Origin: Penium margaritaceum
Taxonomy: Eukaryota; Streptophyta; Zygnematophyceae; Desmidiales; Peniaceae
Direction: 5' to 3'
Length of the DNA stretch: 64,000 nt
Assembly (NCBI GenBank): GCA_023375785.1
Contig: SZWC01000521.1
Location: 1 to 64,000 of the forward strand
The notes below the pieces were generated by a model. That model made no database searches and was not told the DNA's origin. It saw only the letters and a list, made by a program, of their open reading frames with translations. Shown here piece by piece: positions 10,599-21,799 of this stretch. The position numbers and the translations under genes were made by a program. Each line of letters opens with the position of its first letter. Position 1 is the first letter of the stretch.

Positions 10599-11300
10599 TG
10601 TTGGAGTAATGCTCCTTACCATGGCAGGAGTGACTCTAAAAAAGGAACACCAAAAAGACAAGCCTTAGTGGCTTAGTGGTTAATGGGGTCCACCTCTAGA
10701 GGCAAGGGCCTGGGTTCAAGTCCCACAAGATGAAATTCTGCCCTACCTCAGGGGAGGTGGAAAATAGATGCCAAGAAGCTAGCTCAACTTCTAGAGTTTC
10801 TCTTTAAGTTTCTAGAAGGCCAGGTGAGGGTCGAGGAAGGTGGCATACCTTCTAGAAGGGGTGACTTGTCCTACAAGGCATCTAGAGGTATCTTGGTCTT
10901 CTGGACACCTTCCCTCCTACTAGAAGCCAGCTGAGGAATCTAGGAAGGGGCAGAAGCTTCTAGAGGAGGGAAGGGATGCCTTCCTAGGTGGGAAAAGGGC
11001 AGCCTACCAAGGGCCACTCTAGAAGCCATAGAATCTGCTAGGAAGCTTCAAATCTGGCATGCTTTGGTGTTCTGGAAAGCTTAGACCTGTGGCTATAAAA
11101 TGCCACTGCTTGTGAGCCTTGATAAAGTGTACATTTCCAGTCAATTGAGGCCAAAAACTGTTGGCACACTCTCTAACCAGTTTTCTGCCATCCTTGGAAC
11201 CAGTTGCCTCCAGAGTTTCAGTCTCTCCAAAAACAGTTGGTGGTGTGAACCAGCCACTGCTAGGGACCCTCAAGGGTGCACACTCACCCTTAGGCCAACA
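10599..11300 (+). repeat. 3' LTR of B
   Basis: This 702-bp LTR is preceded by the purine tract GCAAGGGGGAGA and followed by the TTCGA target duplication. It carries the same tRNA-like unit as the 5' copy. Confidence 0.93.
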
Positions 11301-11305
11301 TTCGA

Positions 11306-12586
11306 CACTCAGAGTGATTCCTCTGAGCTTGGAGATATTCTTGGCAGTGTGAATGAAAATTCCTACTTTGACTACAAGAAAAGTACTGCCTATGACAAGA
11401 TCGTAAACATCACCACTTGCCTATCCACACCACTGGCGGTTCTTGGCATGACGTTAACGTCGGGAAAATTTTGCTTCAACCTGCAACAGGAGTGGTAGGG
11501 TGGTGAGAAGCTGGAGTGTCTCAAAAACCCCGGATGTGGCCTTTGGCAGCAGTCGTAGATGTTTTTACAAAAGTCATGGAGCAAAGACCTTCATCAGAGA
11601 ATACATTACAGATGTTTTTTGACCACTTGCATTCTGGGTTGACGCCATAAAACTTGTGCCGGCGTCAGGGGGACAAGAAGCTGAAGTAGAGTTCCAAGTT
11701 TGGAATGGGTTGCTTCGGCAAAGAGGCGGCTGCGAGACTACTGCTCGCTTTGGCGAGCACTGGTCGTCGCGAGTGGATCTCGCTCTCAATCGCGAGCGGC
11801 TGTTCGCTGCCTCTAACCGCGAACTACGAAGGTCACAGTTCAGTGCGAGCTGACGCAGCAGCTCGCATTATAGGATGAAAGCACCCAATCGGCAGTGCTA
11901 CAGGACGGCGAGCTTTCGCCGGAAAAAATTTCTAACGATGAAGGACAGAAGGATGATGCAGTAGAAGAGGCCCTCGCCGTTGAGTTTGAAGTCGGTCCCC
12001 TTCGACGCGAAGTGTGGCAAAAACCTCCACGAATGAAAAACTCGCAAGGATGCAGCAGAACACCAGGGGACGAGCGATGATGGGCTTTGGAACCAGAAAG
12101 TGCTCCACAAACACCGTCCAACATCCTTTTCTACCGCACCGACGAGTAGGGAGCGGGACAGGATTTTCAAAAAAAACTTTTTTTTTTGGCTTTCAACTCC
12201 TCGAAAATTTCTCGTGGAGAGCTCAATCGAGGTTGCAGATTGTAGAAGACATCGCATTGGAGTTTTCAACTGAGAGCATGACCCTTGAGGTGCATTCAGA
12301 GGCACCCCTGGAAACCTCTAGGAGCTGAACCAAGATTCGTTTTAAAAAAAAATCTCTCATAGAGGGAAATTCCAGCAGCAAGGTCTGGATTCAAATAGAT
12401 TTCTGCTACGCATCCGAGGGCAGAAATCTATTGAGGGGGAGCACATCTCTTGACTTCCAACGCAAAAAAATATGCTGCCACCAAAGCTCAGTGATGACTC
12501 AAGAAACTATGGGTTTCTTTGCCACTGAGTACATTCAAGTGTGGCCGAGTGCTTTGACACTCACCAACACACTTATCGAGGGGGAG
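11306..12586 (+). other. Unassigned 1.28 kb of element A between B and the A 3' LTR
   Basis: This segment belongs to element A, because it lies between the B insertion and the A purine tract and 3' LTR. I recognise no integrase, RT or RNase H motif in any frame. An open stretch at 11895-12080 encodes an E/D-rich peptide. The tail ends with the purine tract GAGGGGGAG before 12587. It may be heavily eroded pol or foreign sequence carried by a non-autonomous element. Confidence 0.6.
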
Positions 12587-13622
12587 TGTTGGAGCGAGGC
12601 AATAACTGCGTTGGATTTTGGCTTCAGCACAGTGCAGTTGGTTTCACTTTTGGAGGATTCCTCGTGAAGCTACGGATTTTACTGTGATTCACTGGGAATT
12701 TTCCTATGGGGAATTTCCACTATATAGGGCCAGATTATTCCTCGTTTTTTAGTCCTCAAGGGCGTGTTCAACCCGTGGATGTGTAAAAATGGTTTGGTGT
12801 ATCCAAGAAAGGTGGGACTACCTTGGCTAACTCATTGGAGTGATGTCCAAGGTTCAACAACTTGGTAACTGCCTTGTACGACGTAATCTTGGAGAATACA
12901 AAGCCTACGAGGTTTGCATGAGCCATTGTACAGATGTGAACACAGTCGCCTAGCTCACATACGACCTCGTGATGGATTTACTACATCATCATCATCACTT
13001 CCAATGTTGGATGACACATTACTGCATAAGCGGTTGGGACCGCCTGGACCGCCACCTTCAGTGAAGTAGCTTGGACCGCCAGGACTATTACCAGCCAGAG
13101 CAGCAGTACAAAAGGGAGCACCAGTTGTGGCTAAAAAAAAAACCAATTCCAGTCTCTCCAACTCCATTGTATCAGCATCAGCTATTCTGCATGTCTGCGA
13201 GCCACTTGGTCTCTGTACTAGACTCACATTCTGGTGCTGCTGGAGATTCCTGGAGGTTCCCTCTGACAACCCACTGATTCTGGCAGAAGTGTGCCAGCGT
13301 GGAGAGGAGGTTGCCTGACATCCTGAAGGCCCGTCAACCCGGAAGACGGTCGACACGTCAAGACTCTTGCTAAAAGGCTAGACGCCTAGCAAGACGTTGC
13401 ACCTAGTTGAGGCTAGGCTCTGGCAGGGTTTTGTTGCTGAGTTGTTCATGGGTTGTTGCTGAGCTTGTACACAATACTGCTATACCCTTCATTCTTGTAA
13501 TACAATCGGAGCTTCCGCATTCATTTCTCAGAAGTTGTACAAGCACTGCTTGGCACACCAAAGGTCCTGGCACGACAGCAAGGTCATCCAAGCCTTTGTT
13601 GTCGTCGTGCAAAATTCCAGCA
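12587..13622 (+). repeat. 3' LTR of A
   Basis: This 1036-bp LTR matches 3226-4258 and starts right after the purine tract CGAGGGGGAG. It is followed by AAGCC, the same five bases that precede the 5' LTR. Confidence 0.92.
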
Positions 13623-13627
13623 AAGCC

Positions 13628-14405
13628 GAGATGGGGTGTGGACACGACGTAACGGACCACACGCAACGTTACCTCAAGATGAAGGCGATGCAGGCAATGG
13701 GAGAACTGGAACAAGAGGTTTACCGTAAACGCAACGTCAACACGTGTGGTAGTGCCAAGAAACATCAAAGACTCGATGTCCTGGAGATAGGTCGTAAAGT
13801 CGACCAGCTTCTCCAACCGCACAGGGTCGGCGGATTTCTTGAGGCGCTGCCCAGCAGACATCATGGGTATAGATGCATGGGGAACATGGGCCAAGAGGTT
13901 GGCAAACCGCACACCTTGAGTACAATGGACATACACGGCTTGATGCACAATGAGTATGCGACACTGATGGTCGCCCTCAATCTCCATGCCTTAGAAGACA
14001 CGGGCAAGGCCAAGATCCTTCATCTTGTATGCAGACTGGAGGAAGTCCTTTGCAGCATGAACAGCGTGTGGATCCGGCAAGGCAATGAGGAGATTATCCA
14101 TATAGACTAGGACGACAGTAAACAGTGCCGCAAGGTCACTAACGAAGAGAGCAGGATCAACCGGACTGCGATGGTAGCCAACGAGCTCAAGGGTGACAGA
14201 AATATCTAGGTTCTAGCAGTGTAGAGATTGATTTAACTTGAACAACGCATTGCGAAAGCGCCAGATGCGGCAAGTACCTTCATCAAAGCCAGGCAGCTAA
14301 GGGAGGTAGATCTCCTCATCGAGGTGGCCGTGCAAGAAAGCGTTGTTGACAACCATTCGGTGTAGTTCCAAGGCATGCTGGACAACCCAACTCAAGAATA
14401 CCTTG
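13628..14405 (-). pseudogene. O1 reverse transcriptase segment, fossil
   Basis: The minus-strand translation includes YLQDIESLMFLGTTTR and VVRYVVSTPHLGF near 13640-13800. This is the RT-to-RNase H connection of Copia elements (compare the family pattern Y..AVGSLMY..TRPD and LRYL..T...GL). The remainder toward 14405 holds eroded RT. It sits between insertions A and C. Confidence 0.75.
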
Positions 14406-15026
14406 TGTCAATGCGCCGGATAACAACGGTCTAGAAAACGGGTGCCGACATCGGAGGCCGCCAACCGCTCTTGGTGTTTCAACCAATGAAACTTATTACC
14501 CTCAAACGAGGGATCCACACTTTAGGTTCTTTTGGTTTGCAACCTCACGGAGTCCGCATGAAGGTCTTTTGTGTCTACCATTGGTTGGACACTCTGTGAG
14601 GAGTCTCAAAGGCAGGAACTGCAATAAGATGCATCCAAGGCACAGTCTTTTATACTTGTAGAGCATTACTAATGCTTTTGCTCATAGTGGCTCCAAAGGA
14701 ACCAACCTCAGCATACAGTCCTACTTGGCGCGTCCTCAGTCCGCCAAGTGTCATCCTCAAGCCAGGCTCTACTAAGCTTCCTAGAAGCTTCCTGTCCTAT
14801 TTTGGGCCACAAAGAAAAATGCGGCCGTTGCGGGGTTTGAGCCCGCGACCCATGAGCTTCGGCTCATGTCCCAACTAGGCCACAATGTTATGTTTCTATG
14901 ATGGGCAGTGCATTCCTGGCCTATCTCAGAACAGACCAAGGGGACGTACTCCATAGAGGAGTGCATGCCTTGTCTTTCCGTGCAACCAGCCAGCAAGCTA
15001 GTGGACAAGGTGCATACCATTCAGCA
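14406..15026 (-). repeat. 3' LTR of C
   Basis: About 620 bp. Only its left 260 bp have a partner at 19643-19901. The other part includes the tRNA-like unit at 14821-14882. On the plus strand it ends CAGCA, directly before the complement of the purine tract. Confidence 0.7.
14821..14882 (-). other. tRNA-like sequence in the C LTR
   Basis: On the minus strand, TGGCCTAGTTGG fits box A, and GGGCTCAAACCCCGC fits a T-arm with a 5-bp stem and a near-consensus box B. Between them is a 7-bp hairpin (14851-14868) instead of a normal 7-nt anticodon loop, and the flanks do not pair as an acceptor stem. It is therefore a tRNA-derived relic or SINE-like unit, not a working tRNA gene. Confidence 0.6.
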
Positions 15027-15129
15027 AAACTCTCCCTTGCACATATCTCCATCTATCCTTCACTCGGCTCCATCGATGCCTTGGGGCTCAGCCTTCCTCT
15101 ACCACACTCCTCATGCCAAATCCACGAAT

Positions 15130-16560
15130 TCCTACATATTGTAAGTCGCTCTCCAGCGGCTTGGTCTTGCAATCAACAGGCATGCTCTTGGTTCCGCAGT
15201 GCTGCAAGCCCACCACGTTCTTCATGACCAGGTCACGTGAGCAGTGGTAACGTATGTCAATGTGCTTCGTTCGCCGGGAGATGATCTAATCTTCAGCCAT
15301 CAAGATGGCGCTTATGTTGTCCATGTGTATAGCTGTGGCATCCTTATGTGGCAATGTCATTTTCCATGCAGGCCACGTAGCCACTGAGTATCCTTGCACA
15401 ACTCAGACAGAGCCACGTATTCTGCCTCAGCTGTGGACATGAAAATACAATCCTGCTTCCTGTTGCCCCATAAGATGGCAGCGCCATTCAAGGTACACAC
15501 GTACCTAGAGGAGGATTTCCTGTTGTCAAGATTTCCTCCCCAGTCAGCGTCGGTGTAGCACGTCAGGCGGAGGGGGTCCGTACCTTCTTGGCCTCCAAGG
15601 ACAAGGCCCATGTGACGTGTCTTCTGCAGGTAGTGCAAGATGCGCATGACTGCCTGCCAATGTTGTGGCCCTGGGTTGGACACAAACTTGCTCACTTGTC
15701 CCACAGCATAGCAAATGTGTGGATGAGTACCTACCATGGTGTATATGATGCTACCAACTGCGGAATGGTCGGGGATGTCTTGCATCTTCCTTTGTTCTGC
15801 TTCATTGCTTGGCGACATTGAGGCCTTTACTTCAGCATCAGTCGTCATTGGGGTGCTGACAGGTTTGCAGTTTTCCATGTGGTAGCGCTTTAGTACCTCA
15901 CCGATGTATTTGGTTTGGTTAAGTTTGATGGTGCCTGCTGCTTGGTTGGAGTGGATGGCGATCCCGAGGTAGTACTCAAGAGGACTCATGTCCTTCATTT
16001 TGAACATGTTGCTGAGGTCTAACTTCAGCTCATCCAGCAGCTTCATCGAAGAAGAGCACATGATCAGATCATCCACATACAGTGCAACGAGAATCAGCCC
16101 ACTCCCATCATTGCGCACGTACATGCTCGGATCATTTTGGCAATGCACGAAGGAGAGGTCATGAAACCGTCCATCTATTTGTACCATATCCTTGGGGCCT
16201 ATTTCACCTCGTAGAGCGCTTTCACCAACTTGCACACCTTGCCCTTGGGGGCTTTGACTCCTTCGGGTACCTCCATCAGCACTTCCTTGTCGAGTCTCCC
16301 ATAGAGGAAAGCTGTCGTGACGTTCTTCTGGTGTATCTCCAGGTTCTTTTTGGCTACAATGGCAAGGAGACATCGGATGGAGGCAAAGGTCACGACGGGC
16401 ACAAAAGTCTCGTCGTGCTTGGAGCCTGGGCGTTGAGAAAACCCCTTTGCCACTACCCTTGCTTTGAACTTCTCTATTTTGGCATCTTGCTTCTTCTTCA
16501 CTCGGAGGACCCACTTGGATCCCACCTCCTGGGCCTTGTCGGGTTTATCCACCAGCACCC
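15130..16560 (-). pseudogene. C reverse transcriptase and RNase H, fossil
   Basis: A long minus-strand open stretch (385 residues, 15357-16514) holds the RT catalytic motif ALYVDDLIMCSS. It also has the Copia patterns LEYYLGIAI and LNQTKYIGEVLKRY, the connection AVGSIIYTMVGTHP, and RNase H motifs CYTDADWGGNL and STAEAEYVAL. The RNase H C-terminal part continues toward 15130. Order and motifs are textbook Copia. Confidence 0.9.
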
Positions 16561-17640
16561 ACGTGCCGTTCTCGACAATGGACGCAAGTTCTCTGTCCAC
16601 TTCCTCCTTCCACTTGGCCGCATCCGGGCCATTCATCGCCTCAGCCATTGTGGATGGCTCTCCTTGAGCCATGCATGACCAGTTCAGGCCATTCCAATCG
16701 TCTTCATACCGTAAAAGTGCTTTCTTTGGTCGCAAACTGCGCCGGGATGCTGGTGCAGAAGCTTGCTTTGCTGCTGGTGCTACCACAGGTGGTGGTATGT
16801 CATCCTCGCCGTGGTCGTCAGAAGAGTCATCACACTCCAAGTCAGACTCAGAAGCCCCGGACGCCCTGATGTCTGTGTCCATGTCCGATGCTAAGTCATC
16901 TTGTGCAGCTGCTCCTCCATTCCCACCACCTCCTGGCAAAGGAAGCCAGTTGTTGGGTGCTTGGTCTCCGGACTCAAGCAACACTATCCACTCACCCGCC
17001 TTGGGAGCGAGGATCAGGTCCAGCGGTTCTCCCTTTCCAAGGGTGCGTTCATCAAAATCAATGTCGTGGCTCCTCACGAGCTTGCCTGCTGCCTTGTCCC
17101 AAAGCCAATAGGCTTTGTGTGACGTGTCGTACCCAACCATGACGCACTTTTTGGAACGTGCATCCAGCTTGCCTCCACCGCCTTCTCACTGGATCTTCAT
17201 CCATGTAGTTGACCCGAACACCCTAAGATGAGAGGCGTTGGGTTTCTTTCCTGACCATGCTTCTTGTGGGGTCTTCAGCTACTTGTCCTACTCCTTTCCA
17301 CGCTTCCGCATGGCGGTTGCTACTGTGAGATTCAAGTCGTAGCAAACAGTTGTTGCAATTTCAGCCCAAACGCAAGGTGGGACCTTTGCGTCAATGAGCA
17401 TGCTTTGCACCATGCCGAGTAGGGTGTGGTTCATCCTCTCGGCCACGCCATTGCTTTGGGGGTTGTAAGAGGTGGTTTTCTCGTGGCGGATGCCAAGATG
17501 CTTGAGCCAAGGCTTGCATGCCTTGTACTCACCTCCGTGGTCACTTTGGAGCATCTTTACCTTCTTGGAAGTTTGCCGCTCTACCATGGCGACGAACTCT
17601 AGGAGCTTCTCCTTGACCTCTCCCTCTGTTTTAAGGAATT
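16560..17640 (-). pseudogene. C integrase core and linker, fossil
   Basis: Minus-strand motifs include HGGEYKAC and YNPQSNGVAERMNHTL (17410-17560), from the DDE integrase core. The GYDTSHKAYWLWD linker follows (about 17100), then an acidic D/S/E-rich tail and the approach to RT (VLRVKKKQD). The frame 16199-17140 is open for 313 residues. Confidence 0.87.
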
Positions 17641-17644
17641 AGAT

Positions 17645-18420
17645 TCACAACTTGCGGCTGTGGTCATTGATGAAGGTAAAAAAGTTCTTGCTTCCTCCGT
17701 TAGACGTCGTGCGAAAGGGTCCGCACACATCACTATGGATCAGGTGTAACACGTTCTCCGCTCGTTGACCTTCTCTCCCAAACGGCTTCTTCTTTACCTT
17801 TCCTTGGAGGCATGGTTCATACAACACACACCCTTCTCCATGCTTCATGGTGCACCCTTCCATTCTGTGGACTACCTCTTGCTCATGCATCTTCCGCAGC
17901 GTGCTACTAGCCACGTGGCCAAATTGCCGGTGCCATAGCTCAGCGTCAGTGTCCTTGGTTGATGTGGCGGCCGCAACGGTCGTCAACGGTGCATCCTTTT
18001 GCCTTTGTTACCACTGTCTTGGTGGCACATTCCAGTCCCTCATCCGATGCCATGGTGACTTTGGTTTGAAGCACGTAGAGACCATCGACTCTTGGAACTT
18101 GAAGCATGAGGTCATCTTTGGTGTACAAAATTTTTATGTCCTCATTTTTTAGGGCCACGAATTCCTTGTTGGTGAACATCACTGTCATTATGTTGTCGGT
18201 GATTTGTCATACCAACAGCAGGTTTGCCATGAATGAGGGCATGCATGCCACCTTTTGAAGGTTGACCGCCTTCTCTGCACCATTCAAATTGAACGTGATC
18301 ACCTTTTCCCCTTCGCCCATGGCTTGGACGACGCCGCCGTTTGCACACTTGATGTGCATGTCAGATTTGGTCATGGAGACAAATCAACCCTTCTCTTTTG
18401 ATGAGTGGTGGTTGGTGTCC
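17645..18420 (-). pseudogene. C protease remnant and GAG-pre-integrase, fossil
   Basis: DAELWHRQFGHVASSTLRKM (about 17890-17950) is the GAG-pre-integrase motif, followed by CLQGKVKKKPFGR. Upstream, at 17950-18420, are strands of the protease region (ITFNLNGAEKAVN, VPRVDGLYVLQTKV). The latter pattern is also seen in element E, suggesting that C and E are related lineages. Confidence 0.8.
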
Positions 18421-18493
18421 GAGTCAAAGGCGAATGTCCCCGGCCTCAAGAGGGCTACCCCTTTCATGGGCGACCCTTCAACCATCATATTGG

Positions 18494-19330
18494 TCAGCTC
18501 CTTCTCCTTCCCACCTTCGTTCCCGCCTTCTTTCCTCGGACTACGGGAGTCCCTAGCCCAGTGCCCAGCCTTGCCACAATTGTGACAGTTACCGGGCTTC
18601 TTGGAACTCTTCCTGCCACCACTGCCTTCCCCTCCACTGCCACCGCCTCCGCTATTACCTTAACTAGAGCACGAGCTTGTACCTTGTCCACTGAAGCAAG
18701 AGGCATAGGCTGAAATGTTTGCCTCACTACCACTACGCCGCATGGACTCGTTGCGGACGTGTTCGGCGACAGCCTCATATGTCAGATTTGCCCTCTTACA
18801 GCTGCCAAATACGGTGATAACGGACCCCCAACGTTTTGGCGGCACCATCAAAAGGATCATGGCACGCATGTTGGAGCCAATATTCCATTCCATTTGCTGG
18901 ACCTCTTGTAGCATGTTGTCGAACGACTGCAAAAATGCGGGTATTGATTCTCCTTTGCTCACCCTCATTGACATCAACCTTTAGAAGATGAAAAGTCGGT
19001 TTGCTAGGGTGTTTGATTGATTCAAGCATGAGAGTTTTTCACAGGCCTCGGCAGCCAATGTGCATCCTGTGATGTGGGAGTATTGAGTCTCGTTGATGGA
19101 CGTCACAAGTATGGCGAGAGCCATGTTGTTCTTCATCGTCCATGCTGCAAGGTCAGCCGCATGCGTGGTCACTGTCGCATTGGCGGGTTCTGTCTCAGTC
19201 CCTTTTAGGATGTCGAGTTAGCCATGCAAGTTCATGACAATCTCAAACTGCCATTTCCACAATGGAAAACCTGTCCACGTGAATTTTGACATACCTGCCT
19301 CAAGGCGGGCTTGAGTCGGATCCGCCATTT
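18494..19330 (-). pseudogene. C gag with zinc knuckle, fossil
   Basis: The minus strand encodes a capsid-like region, MRVSKGESIPAFLQSFDNML, with VPPKRWGSVITVFG near 18820-18970. A serine/glycine-rich spacer and a knuckle beginning CHNCGKAGHWAR near 18550-18590 follow. The N-terminal part (about 19180-19330) matches the opening of other Copia gags here (FHVDRFSIVEMAV-type reading with W and K). Confidence 0.8.
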
Positions 19331-19642
19331 CTTTGGCGGTTGCTCGTCTTCTCTGCTTCAATGCTACTATGCTTTGTTGGTGCCGTCGTGAGAAAAACTG
19401 ACTCGGGGTAGAGCTTTATCCCATTGGGGCTCGAGGGTCTTGTCCAACATGGACAGAGCTATTCCTCGTCCCCTATTCCGCCATGCACGCGCACCCTACA
19501 TGAAGAGAACGATGGAGTCGATGGAGCAGATTGGAGATGTCCAATCTTCCTCTACCTGTTGTACCTGTATGCCCAGCAAGACCACGCGCGAGTCAGTCTT
19601 GGAAGCGTGCCTTAGAACCAGAAGTGTGGACCCATAACCCTT

Positions 19643-19901
19643 TTTCAATGCGCCGGATAGCAACGGTCTAGAAAACGGGTCCCGACATGGGAGGCCGCCA
19701 ACCGCTCTTGGTATTTCAACAAAGATAACATATCACCATCGAACAAGGGATCAACGCCTTAGGTTCATTCAATTTGCAAACTCACGAAGTCCGCATGAAG
19801 GTCTTTAGTGTCTACCCTTGGTTGGACACTCTGTGAAGAGTCTCAAAGGCAAGAACTGTAAAAACATGCATGCAGGGCACATGCTTTTATACTTGCAGAC
19901 T
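19643..19901 (-). repeat. Partial 5' LTR of C
   Basis: 259 bp match the left part of 14406-15026, about 88% by eye. The match stops at about 19901, after which O1 sequence resumes. The half-tRNA primer site lies at 19622-19642. Confidence 0.75.
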
Positions 19902-21000
19902 GATTGGCGGAGGGGATAGAGCAAGAGGAGGACTTTAAGGGACACAAGAAACCTCCTGGAGCCCCACTATACGGGGTAGGGACGGACGAGAGTGGAGGAG
20001 CGACAAGGTCTGTTGTGGAAGGTACCAACAAGAGTTCAGAGTGAAGGGGAAAGGTGCTAGATAATGCAGGAAACAACACCGATGAGGATGGAGGAGATGA
20101 TGCTAGCGCTGAGGAAGAGATAGTACTAGGTGATTTAACCGGCGCTGACGCAGGCGAAGACGAGGGGGAAGAGGTGGATGCAGACACTTGTAGGGAGGTA
20201 GGCAACAATGTAGGTGTTGACGATGCAGAAAGCAATGAATAGAGGGATATAGATAAGGGTGTTGAGAAGGACATTAGCCGGGGCACAGGTTAGAAGAGAG
20301 ACACAGGGCAGTGCGCAAAACCGCTCGAGCCATCCGGCCAAAGAGCTTCCGGCAACACGTAAGACTCGACCAAGAGAGGGGACACAATGGACAGTATTGT
20401 GACTGAACTTGCTCTCAAAGAAGAGAGCCTCACGGGACTCAATGACATAGCAACTCTCAGGATCCGAAAAATGCCACGCCTTGGATTGTGGCAAGATACC
20501 AATGAGCGGGCATAGATGCCCACTCAGGGAGAGCTTCCCATCGCACAGGTCCTCAGGGAGCTGGACACGCGCAACTCACCTCCAAACTTGCACAAGGCGC
20601 AAGTCAGCAGGATGTTGGTACTAGTGTTTGTACAAAGTGACGTGGTGTGGAAGGGGCCCATGGGGAACCCGGTTCCACACCCAAGTCATGTACTTCATGG
20701 CTTCAGACAGACCAAACTCAACTCGCATGGTGAGAACAGCATCCGCAAGAGTGCGGTTCCAGTGCTAAAAAATGCCATTTTGCTGAGGGGTGTAGTGTGC
20801 GAAGGACTCAAACCGGACACCGACCGACGTAAGAAAATGCAAGTTGGGTCGAATGAACTTACGACCACGATCGGGATGAAACACCTACAACTTGCGTTGG
20901 CAGGCACGTTCTGCCCAGGCAAGCCAAGACTCGATCATGGGACCAACATCTTGAGACGGAGGGGAAAAATCTAACGGGAACCAGAATAGTGGTCAGTTAG
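19902..21000 (-). pseudogene. O1 integrase and linker, fossil
   Basis: Minus-strand remains include an S/P-rich linker (19850-20290) and the motif SDPESCYVIESREALFF near 20430. Integrase core traces include FESFAHYTPQQNG near 20770-20830 and ADAVLTMRVEFGL upstream of VWNRVPHG. These match the Copia integrase C-terminal half and linker. Strongly eroded. Confidence 0.7.
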
Positions 21001-21031
21001 ACAAAGGACATAACAACTGCCATCAAGGAAC

Positions 21032-21751
21032 TCAACTGGGAACGGCAATAACATCAGCCTGGACAAGAGCAAGAGGCTCATGGGTGCGAGACGTGGACAC
21101 AAGGAAAGGGGAGCGGTGCATTTTGCCTTGCACACAATCCATGCAGTCAGGGGTGCAGCGCGCGAAGAAGGTGGCAACATGTAGACCAGTGGTAGGCTGG
21201 TGGCGGAGCAGGCTCTGAATCACAGTGGTGCTCACATGGTAGAGGCGACGATGAAGCAAGCGCGTATGTTCGGCTGAAAGCGTAGGAGCAACATGGGCAT
21301 GAGCAGGGGCAACATCGGATGCGTTAGGTGCAAACAAAGGCACACAACACAATTTGTCACAACGAAGGCCACATAGCATGACACGCCCAGATGACTGCAA
21401 CAAAAAGGTACCCACGCCACGAGAAGCGACAAAATCCATACCCTGATCATCGAGGGTAGGGACGGACAGGAGACTCACCTCAAGTATAGGTACATATTGG
21501 ACATCAAGCAAGACGATGTTACCAGAGGGATCAACAAACTACACGACACTGACGCCCTGGACAGGTAACATATGCCTTGAACTAGTACGGACAATGCAGT
21601 CATCATCGATAGGCTCCAACAACATGAGCACAACACGGGAACACGTCATCTGGTTAGTGGCCCTAGAGTAAAAAATCCAAAACCCACGAGAAACACGTAC
21701 AAGAGATGAAACGTGACATGCAGCGACAATACCTGAAAAGGTAATCGACAA
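21032..21751 (-). pseudogene. O1 protease and GAG-pre-integrase, fossil
   Basis: A 159-residue minus-strand frame contains LLHRRLYHVSTTVIQSLLRH and CMDCVQGKMHRSPF, the pre-integrase zinc motif. Upstream, the frame at 21539-21751 has WIFYSRATNQMTCSR, matching the Copia protease W..DSGAT.H motif in eroded form. Confidence 0.8.
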
Positions 21752-21799
21752 CGATGCACGACTAAGGAAATGGGCTAGAAGACGCGGGTACGTGACATG

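Larger units (their letters stand above)
6901..11300 (+). mobile_element. B: Copia element with gag-protease-integrase but no RT/RNase H
   Basis: B lies inside A with a perfect TTCGA duplication (6896-6900 and 11301-11305). The 3' LTR is 702 bp (10599-11300). The 5' LTR (6901-7852) is also 702 bp once a 249-bp assembly duplication plus one N is discounted. The primer site after the 5' LTR is AAGGGTTATGGGCACAC, complementary to the anticodon arm of initiator tRNA-Met. Parts seen in order are gag, zinc knuckle, protease, GAG-pre-integrase, integrase core and linker, then the purine tract AAGGGGGAGA. No RT or RNase H domain is present. D2 shows the same architecture, so this looks like a non-autonomous subfamily. 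There are about three breaks, and LTR divergence is about 3-5%. Confidence 0.93.
3226..13622 (+). mobile_element. A: Copia-type LTR element inside O1, itself hosting element B
   Basis: The LTRs at 3226-4258 (1033 bp) and 12587-13622 (1036 bp) both begin TGTTGGAG. A perfect target duplication, AAGCC, sits at 3221-3225 and 13623-13627, inside the RNase H/RT region of O1. The 5' LTR is followed by TGGTATCA, a partial tRNA-Met primer site. The 3' LTR is preceded by the purine tract GAGGGGGAG. Parts recognised are a Q/P-rich gag with a zinc knuckle and a retroviral-type protease. No RT, RNase H or integrase was recognised. LTR divergence is about 6-9%. The coding part has several breaks and is interrupted by B at 6901-11300. 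Confidence 0.9.
14406..19901 (-). mobile_element. C: Copia element on the minus strand inside O1
   Basis: Minus-strand domains run gag, zinc knuckle, protease, pre-integrase, integrase, linker, RT and RNase H (right to left). The left LTR (3' LTR) spans 14406-15026 and has the minus-strand purine tract GCAAGGGAGAGTTT beside it. The right LTR (5' LTR) is recognisable only over 19643-19901, so the pair is unequal. The primer site, AAGGGTTATGGGTCCAC on the minus strand (19622-19642), is complementary to the initiator tRNA-Met anticodon arm. The coding region shows roughly six or more breaks. No target duplication was found because the right end is incomplete. Confidence 0.85.

Noticed and set aside
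14821-14882. A functional tRNA gene on the minus strand
   Set aside because: The T-arm is good, but the anticodon arm has a 4-nt loop and there is no matching acceptor stem.
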